DNA of 64,000 nucleotides from Saccharibacillus brassicae (GTDB taxonomy: Bacteria > Bacillota > Bacilli > Paenibacillales > Paenibacillaceae), in the NCBI RefSeq assembly GCF_006542275.1, contig NZ_CP041217.1, positions 2,093,501-2,157,500 on the forward strand, read 5' to 3'. How positions within the stretch are numbered: the stretch's first letter is position 1; every line of letters starts with the position of its first letter. The notes under the pieces are model-generated. The model had not been told where the DNA came from, ran no database searches, and saw only the letters and a program-made list of their open reading frames with translations. A program made the position numbers and the translations under genes. Positions 50,935 to 59,900 of this stretch are shown in pieces.

Positions 50935-53900
50935 TTAAAAGTCGAAGTTGTCGCTCATGCGTTCCATCAGGCGAATCAGGACGGCTGCCGCTTCGGCACG
51001 CGTCGCATTGCCTTTCGGATCGAGCACGCCGTTCGTTTTGCCGAGCAGGATGCCTTCTTCCAGCATCCGGCTGACCGGTTCTTCCGCCCACTTGCCGACT
51101 TTGCCGGAATCGCGGAACGCTTCCGTCAACGAGTAGTCGGGATCGTTCGCGAACACGTCCGGGTTCAGCCACAGCATGGCGTTCATGAGGATCTTGGCCA
51201 TTTCTTCGCGTGTGACCGGTTCGTCGGGTTCGAAACTGCCGCCCTTGTACCCGTTCACGATGCCTTGTTCGTAAGCGCCCTGGATCGATTCCGTATACCA
51301 GCGGTTAGCCGGCGTATCGGCGAAGATCGGAGCGTTTTTGGATTGAATGCCCAGCAGGGTGGCGACCATCTTCGTGAACTGGGCACGGGATACGCCTTCG
51401 CGCGGAGCGAAGCTTCCGTCCGGGTTGCCGTCGATGACGCCAAGCGAGGCCAGGCGTTCGATCGCCGGCTGCGCCCAGTATCCGGAAATATCGTTGAACG
51501 TCCGCGGTGCGCGTACCGTCAGCGACACGATCCGGCCCGGAGCGTCGATCTCTTCTCCTTCGCCTTCCGTCTCCGGCGTGACCGGGTTCGTCTCCGGCGT
51601 AACCGGATTCGGAGTCGGTGCCGGAGGTGCGACAGGTCCGGCCGGATCGGCCGGCGTAAAGCCTCCGCCTCCGTCGCCTCCTCCTCCGCCCGTGCCCGGC
51701 TGCGGTTCGACGCGCGCCGCATAGGCGACCGCTGTCGGAGCGCTTTGCACCGTGCCGCGCGTCAGCGTCACTTGAACGTTTCCGCCCGCTTCGTCGAGCA
51801 CGACCGGAATGGCAACACTCGTCGCGCCCGGTTGAACCTGGGCCCGGCCGATGACCGTCGTGCCGTTCTCGGCATAGACGGTGACGATGTCGCCCGGCTG
51901 CACGTTCGACACGATGACGCTGCTGCCTGCGCCGCCGTTATTGGTAACCGTAATGCCGACCGCGGCCGGAGCCGGAACGCTCGACGTTTCGGCGCCATAG
52001 TCGATGGTCGTTCTGGCGCTTTCGATACCGCCTCTCAGAATCGACACCTGCACGCTGCCTCCGCCCGGAATCAGCGTGACCGGAACCGTCCACGATGCCG
52101 GATCGGAACCGACCGTGATCCGGTCGAGAATCGTCGTGCCGTTGGCCGCGTAGACGATGATCGTGTCGCCGGCCTGAAGGCCGGTCAGCACGACGGCATC
52201 GGAGCTGCCCGTGTTGTTCGTAACCGTGATGCTGCCTGCCGCAGGTGCGGCAAGCGTCGTCGGTTCCGCCGTATAGGCCGGAGATGCCGGCAGGCTTTCC
52301 ACGCCGCCGCGGGATACGGTCACATTCACCGTGCCGCTGTTTTCCGGCAGCGTGACCGGAATCGTCAGATCGCCCGACGTTTCCGCCGTGACGCGGGCCA
52401 ATACGGTCGTGCCGTTGGCCGCGTAGACGGTAATCGTGTCGCCCGCCTGGACGCTGCGGATCGTAACGCTATCCTGCGCGCCGAGATTGTTGACGACCGT
52501 GACGTCGCCCGCCGAAGGAGCCGGCAGGTTGGACGGTTCGGCCGTATAGCCTTTTGGCGTTTTGGCGCTCTGGATCGTGCCGCGTGTCACGGCGACGCGA
52601 ACATCGCCCGCTCCCGCGTTCAGCGTGACGCCGATCGTCAGCGTGCCCGCTTCGGTCGCGGTGCCTTGACCGATTACGGTGACGCCGTCCGCCGCGTACA
52701 CCGTCACGATATCGCCGATCTCCATGCCGGAGACGATGACGGTATCGCTGCTGCCCGTATTGTTCGTGACCGTAATGGCGTTCGCCGGCGGAGCCGGTAC
52801 GCTGCTAGGTTCGGCGGCATACTCTTTGGTCGTCTTCGCGCTCTGCACGGCGCCGCGCGTAATCGCAACCTGCACGAGGTCGGACGCCGCGTTCAGCGTC
52901 ACGCTGATCGTGATCGGTCCGTTCTGCGTCGCCGTCTCCTGACCGAGAATCGTGATGCCGTTTGCCGCATAGACGGTGACGATATCGCCGTCCTGCACGT
53001 TCGGCACGACGACCGTGTCGCCGCTGCCCGTATTGTTCGTAACGACGATGCCGGCTTCCGGCGGTGCCGGAACGCTCGACGCTTCGGGCGTGTACCCGAC
53101 CGTCGTCTTCTCGCTTTGGACCCCGCCGCGCGTAATCGCGACCTGGACTTCGTCCTCCGCGCCGCTCAGCGTCACGTTGACCGTAAGGTCGCCGTTTGCC
53201 GTCGCCGTTTCCTGACCGAGAATCGTCGTGCCGTTCGACGCATAGACGGTGACGACGTCGCCGACCTGCACGTTTTTCACAATAACGCTGTCGGTGCTGC
53301 CCGTGTCGTTGTCGACGGTGACGTCCGCCGCCGGAGGCGCCGGAACGTCCGAAGCTTCGGCCGCATAACCGACCGTCGCCCGGGCGCTCTGGACGCCGCC
53401 GCGCGTAATCGCGACGAGAACGTCGCCTGCCGACGTACCCAGCGTCACGTTGACCGTCATACTGCCGTTTGCCGGCGCCGTTTCCTGACCGAGAATCGTC
53501 GTGCCGTTCGAAGCGTAGACCGTGACGATATCGCCGGCCTGCACGTTCCGCACGACGACCGTATCGGCATTGCCCGCGTTGTTGTCCACGTCGATACTGC
53601 CCGCGGAAGGTGCCGGAACGCTGGACGCTTCGGCCGTGTACGGCGCCGTCGTCTTCGTGCTTTGCGCTTCGCCGCGCGTCAGGGCCACCTGCACTTCGCC
53701 CGACGCCGTGCCCAACGTCACGTCAATCGTGAGCGGGCCGTTTGCGGTCGCTTTTTCCTGACCGAGGATCGTCGTGCCGTCCGCCGCGTAGACCGTGACG
53801 AGGTCTCCGCTCAGCACGTTTTGCACGACGACGCGGTCATCGCTGCCCGCATTGTTCTCGACCGCGATATCCGCCGCCGGAGGAGCCGGAACGCTTGGCG

Positions 53901-56900
53901 CCGCGGCTGCCGTGTAATCGTACGGCGTTTTCGCGCTTTCGAGACCGTTTCTTACGATCGAGACCTGGACCTGTCCGGCCGTGTCCGCAAGCGCGACCGG
54001 AATCGCGAGAATGGCGGAGCCCGCCGTGCCCTGCCCGATCAGGTTCGTGCCGGTGAAATCGTAGACCAGCACCCGATCGCCCGGCGTAAGCTGGTCGACC
54101 GTTACCGTATCGTTCGTCGTGCCCGGAGCGTTGACGACCGCGATCGCCGCAGCGCCCGGAGCATCCGGAGTCTCGGCGGCATAAGCGACCGTGACCGGCG
54201 CGCTGGTATCGCCGCCTCTGTCGACGACGATCTGGAGCGTACCTCCTTCAGGCGAGAACACCACTTCGTCGACGGTCGCCGTTCCGTCGGAACCGGCCGG
54301 TTCCGACGTCTGGATGCCGCCTGCGCCGTCCGTGACCGTAATCGTGTCGCCTTCTTGCAGACCGTTCACGGTGACGGTGCCCGCCGCGGGATCGGTCGCA
54401 ATCTGTGCGAGTGTCGGCGCTTCTACCGGACCGCTTGGAGCGGAACCGTAATTGACCGTCACCGGCGTGCTGCGCTGGCCGGCTCGCTCCAGCACCGCTT
54501 CGAACGTGCCGCCCGACGGATTGAGCGCCCCGTCAGGAATCGCGATATTCACGCTTCCTCCCGAAGTCACGGTGCCGCGGGCGATTTCGCCGCTGCCGCC
54601 GCTCAGGATGACCGTATCGCCGACGATCAGATCGTTGTCGGAGACGGCCGCCAGGCCCGAGCCGTAGACGGTAGTCGTCACGGTAAAGCTCGCCGGATCA
54701 AGGGCCGGAACGTTTTCCGCCGCGTAGTTTTTCGGCTGCGGCAGACTTTCCAGACCGTCCCGGGTAATCGTGACGTTCACCGTGCCGGTGCCCGCCGACA
54801 GCGTGACCGGAATATCGACGGAATTGGTGCCGGCTGTCGCCTGGCCGAGCAGCGTCGTGCCGTTCGCCGCGTAGACTCTGACGATATCGCCGGACTGCAC
54901 GTCCTCAACGCGGACGCTGTCCGCCGTACCCGGATTGTTGACTGCCGAAATATCGGCTGCGTCCGGCGCGTCCGGTCTGACCGGGGTCGGCGGAGTCGGT
55001 TCCGCCGCATAGTTCACCGGTGCGGACAGGTCGCTTCGAACGCCGTCGCGTTCGATGGATACGCGAACCGTGCCGGCCGCTTCGCCGAGCGCGACGATTA
55101 CGGTCGCGCTCGTGCCGGTCGACGTATGCTGCCCAAGCAGCGTCGTGCCGTCCGCCGCATAGACGCGGACGATGTCGCCGGATTGGACGTCTGCGACGAC
55201 GACGCTATCCGCCGTCGTGCCGACGGCGTTCGTCACCTGAACGTCGCCGACTGCCGGAGCATCCGGCGCAGGTACGGCCGGAATCTCGGCCGCGTAGCCG
55301 ATCTGTGCGGAGAGCGCGCTCTCCTGGCCGCTGCGCTCGATCGTGACCCGAACGGTGCCGGCCGGCGCGCCCAGCGCGACGGCGACGGTCGCGCTTGTGC
55401 CCGTCGAAGCATGCTGCCCGAGCAGCGTCGTGCCATTCGCCGCATAGACGCGGACGATGTCGCCGGATTGGACGCCCGTGACGACGACCGTATCGGAGAT
55501 CGTGCCCGGGTCGTTCGTGACGGTAACGGTATTGGCAGCAGGCGCCTGAGGCGCCGCCGGTTCGGCCGCATAGGCGACCGCGCCGGACAGGGCGCTCAAC
55601 TGGCCGCTGCGCTCGATGCTGACGCGAACTGTGCCCGCCGGCGCGCCCAGCGCGACGGGAACCGTCGTGCTCGTGCCCGTCGACGTATGCTGGCCGAGCA
55701 GCGTCGTGCCGTCCGCGGCATAGACGCGGACGATGTCGCCGGATTGAATACCGGCGACGACGACGTTATCGGACAGCGTGCCCACATTGTTCGTGGCCGT
55801 CACGCTGCCGACCGCCGGTGCGTCCGGAGCCGCCGGTTCGGCGGCGTAGTTCACCGCGGCCGACAGCGCGCTCTGCACGCCGCCGCGCTCGATGCTGACC
55901 CGCACGGTGCCGGCCGGCGCACTCAGCGCGACGGCGACGGTCGTGCTCGTGCCCGTCGAAGCATGCTGCCCGAGCAGCGTCGTGCCGTTCGCCGCGTAGA
56001 CGCGGACGATGTCGCCGGACCGGATATCCGCGACGACGACCGTATCGGCCGAAGTGCCGACGTTGTTCGTCACCGTTACGCTGCCCGCAGCCGGAGCCGC
56101 CGGAGGTTCCGGCGTCGGCTCGGCGGTGTAAGGTACCGGCGTCGACAGCGGTCCTTCCGCGCCGCCGCGCTCGATCGTCACTCTCACGCTGCCGCCTCCC
56201 GGCGTCAGTTCCACCGGAATGGTGACGGTCGTGCCCGACGAAGTGAGCTGGCCGAGCAGGACCGAACCGTCTTCGTTATAGACGCGAACGAGGTCGAAAG
56301 CCTGCACGCCTTCCACGATCACGACCCGATCCGACGTCGTGCCGGCCGCGTTCGTCACCGTAATATTGCTTGCCGCAGGCGGCTCGGGCAGAGGTTCGGC
56401 GCCGTAAGTGACGGCAACCGACCTTGCGCTCTGCGCTCCGCCGCGTTCGATCGTAACCGTAACGGTGCCTCCCGCGCTCTGCAGCGCGGACGGGATCGTC
56501 ACGCTTGATCCGGTCGCCGAAGCCTGACCGATCGCAACCGGTCCGCCGCCTTCGAAGACCCGGACAAGGTCGCCCGCCTGGACATTCGTCACGGTCACCG
56601 TGTCCGAAGCCTCGCCGGTCTCGTTCGTCACTTCAATGCTGGCTGCCGCAGGCGCCGCCGGCGCCTGGGCCGCTTCCGCCCCGTAAGCGACCGTCGTCCG
56701 CGTGCTTTCGAATCCGCCGCGCTCGACGGTCACTTCCACGCTTCCGCCGGAAGCGGTCAGCGCGACCGGAACGATCACTTCGGTACCGGAAGCGGTACGC
56801 TCCCCGAGCTCGGTGCCGCTTCCCACCGCGTATACTCTCACGATGTCGCCGGATTGAACGCCCAGCAGCGTGACGGTATCCGAAGCGGTTCCCGGCGCGT

Positions 56901-59900
56901 TGACGACCGAAATATCGGCCGCCGCCGGAGCCGGAGTCACTACCGGTTCCGCCGCGTAAGGCTTGAGCGTGCCGGCGCTTTGGACGCCGCCGCGCACGAT
57001 GTTGATGCGCACGCTGCCCGCCGCAGCCGAGAGCTGCACCGGTACGACGGCGCTTGTGCCCGAAGCTGTCGCTTCGCCGAGCAGAACCGCGCCGTTCGGC
57101 GTGTACACGCGGACGCGGTCTCCGCCAAAGACGCCCGTCACGGTCACCGTGTCGCTGGACGTCCCCGCGGCATTGTTCACCGTGATGTCACCGGAAGCCG
57201 GTGCCGCGACCGAAGTCGCCTGCGCCGGATAGGCGACGGCAAGCGGTCCGCTGACGGAACCTTCGCGCAGCACGTTCAGCTTAAGCGTGCTCGCGTACGA
57301 TTTCAATCTCAGCGTCCGCAGAACCGCGACGCCCGAATCGTTCGCGTCGGCCGTGCCGATGCTTGTGTCTTCGTCATCGAAGAATTCGACCACGTCTTCG
57401 GCTTCGAGGCCGGTAACGGTCACTTCGTCTTCGTCCGCAGGATCGGTCGAACGCAGAATCGATACCTGCGCCGCAGCCGGTACTTCCGGCTGATTCGGAT
57501 CGTAAGCCGCGTACGTCTGAGGCGTCCGTGCGCTTTCGGCTCCGCCGCGCACGATCGAGACTTGAACGGTGCCTCCGCTGGCGTCCGCCAGATTGACGAG
57601 CACCGTCACGCTGCCGTCCGCCGCGGCGGTCGCGCGGCCAATTTCCGTACCGGCCGCATTGTAGACGACCACAACATCCCCGGTCTCGACGTTATCGACG
57701 ACAACCGGATCGGTGCCGCCCTGATCGTTCGTGACCGTAATGTCCGCCGCAGCCGGCCCTTGAGCCGGTGCCGCGGCTTCGGCCGCGTAAGTCACGCCGG
57801 AAGCCTGGCCGGTCACGCCTCTGCGTTCCAGAGCCACCTGAACGGTGCCTCCTGTCGGCAGCAGCGTCACCGGAATAATGAACATTCCGTTGACGTAGGC
57901 GTCGCTTCTGCCCAATTCGTTCAGGCTCTCGTCATAGGCGACGTACACATCGCCGGCCTCGTAATCGCCTACCGCGACAGCAACCTCCACCGTATCCCGC
58001 GCTCCCGCGTTGTTCGTCGCGGTCACGTTGACCGCATCCACGGCCGGCACGGCTTCGGCTTCGACCGTAAAGGCGATGCCGACGCTTTCGATGCCGTCGC
58101 GTACGCGGATCAGCGTCAGCGTCTCGCCTTCCGGCGCAAATTCCACATTGAACACGGTCGGATTCGCCGTGTATGGCTGCGTCGTCAGCAGCACGCCGTT
58201 CGCCCGGTAGACGCGTACCGATTCGCCGGCATTCAGGCCGCTTACGCTCATCGCGTCGACGTCGCCGGTCGTATTCGTCGCCGAGACGGCATTCTGTTCG
58301 ATCGGCTCGATCGTCTCCGCTTCATAAGTGACCGGAACGTAGGCGCTGAACAATCCGCCGCGTTCGATTCTGACCAGCAGGCTTCCGCCCGCCGGTGCGA
58401 GATTCCCTGGAATGCCGACCGTCACGATCGCTCCGTTCGACGGGCTGCTGCCGATCTCCGTGTACGAAGAATCGTAGACGTGAACGATCTCGCCCGCCGT
58501 CACTCCCGTAACGGTGACCGTATCGAGCAGGGCGCCCGTATTGGATACGTTCGAGACTGCAATCTCCGCCGCGGCCGGGGCCGGAACGACTTCCGCCGCA
58601 TACGGCACGCCCGTAACCGGGCCGGTAATCGTGTTGCGCGTGATCGTCACCTGAACGATCCCGCCCGCGCTTCGCAGAGCGGCCGGAATTTGCACCGATG
58701 CCGCGCCGGCCGCGACCGTTCCCGTGCCGAGCAGATCGGCGCCTTCGTATACGTTGATGACGTCTCCCGGTTCAAGCCCGGACACCGTCACCGTATCGGC
58801 GGACGTTCCCGCCGCATTGACGACCGTAATGCCGGAAGCTTCCGGCGCCGGAACGACTTCGCCCCCGTACGACACCTGCGTACCGGTACTTTCCAGCCCG
58901 CTGCGCACGATCGTGACACGCACGACGCCGCCGCCCGGAACGAGCGTGACGTTAGCCGAGGCGGACGTTCCCGAGACGTCGGCTCTGCCGAGCTCCGTCG
59001 TTCCGTCCGCAGTGTAGACGCGAATCTGGTCGCCCGCATTCAACCCGCTGACCGCGACCGTATCGCCGCTGCCGGAATTGTTGCGGACCGCAATGGTCCC
59101 TGCCGCCGGAGGCGGCACGACTTCGGCGCTGTAGGACACGCGGGTCGTCGCGCTGGACAAGCCGCCCGTTCCGTCGGTGCTGTAGCGAATGATCGCCGCC
59201 GTGACATGGCCGCCGGCCGGAGCCAGAGCGATCAGGGCGGACGCTTCGCCGCCCTGCGCCGGAACGCGCTTGCGGTCGATTTCGACGTCGGCCGCGTTAT
59301 AGCTGACGATTTCCGCGTAATCGTTAGGCGCAAGGCCCTGAACGGTCACGCGATCCGCGGCCGTGTCCGCGTTGTTCAAGACCGCGATTTGACCGACTTC
59401 CGGAGCCGGAACGGTCTCGGCGCTGTAATTCGCCGTCGTCGCGGCGCTGACGATCGTGTTGCGCGTAATCGTGACGGTCACGTACCCGCCGGCCGGAGCC
59501 AGCGGCAGCGCCGCCTGCGCGGACGTGCCGACGGCGCTCGCCGTTTGGGTCTCGATCAGCGCACTGCCGGCCGAGTAGCTGCGGACCGTGACGGAATCGC
59601 CGTTCGTCAAATTGTCCACTTTAACGGAGTCGCTGCCCGTGCCGGCCAGGTTCGCGACGGTGATGTCCGCGACCGCCGGAGCGTTGACGACTTCCGAAGG
59701 GTAATTGACGCGCGTCGCTTCGCTGGTCAGGCCGCCGCGCGTAATCGTGACGGCGATCGTGCCTCCGGCCGGAACGAGCGCCAGATTGACGACCGCGGAC
59801 GCGCTGCCGGCAGCACCGCTTGCCGAGCCGGTCCCGATTTGGGACAACGTTCCGCCTTCGCTCACGCCGAAGATTTTGACCGTGTCGTTATCGTTGAGGT

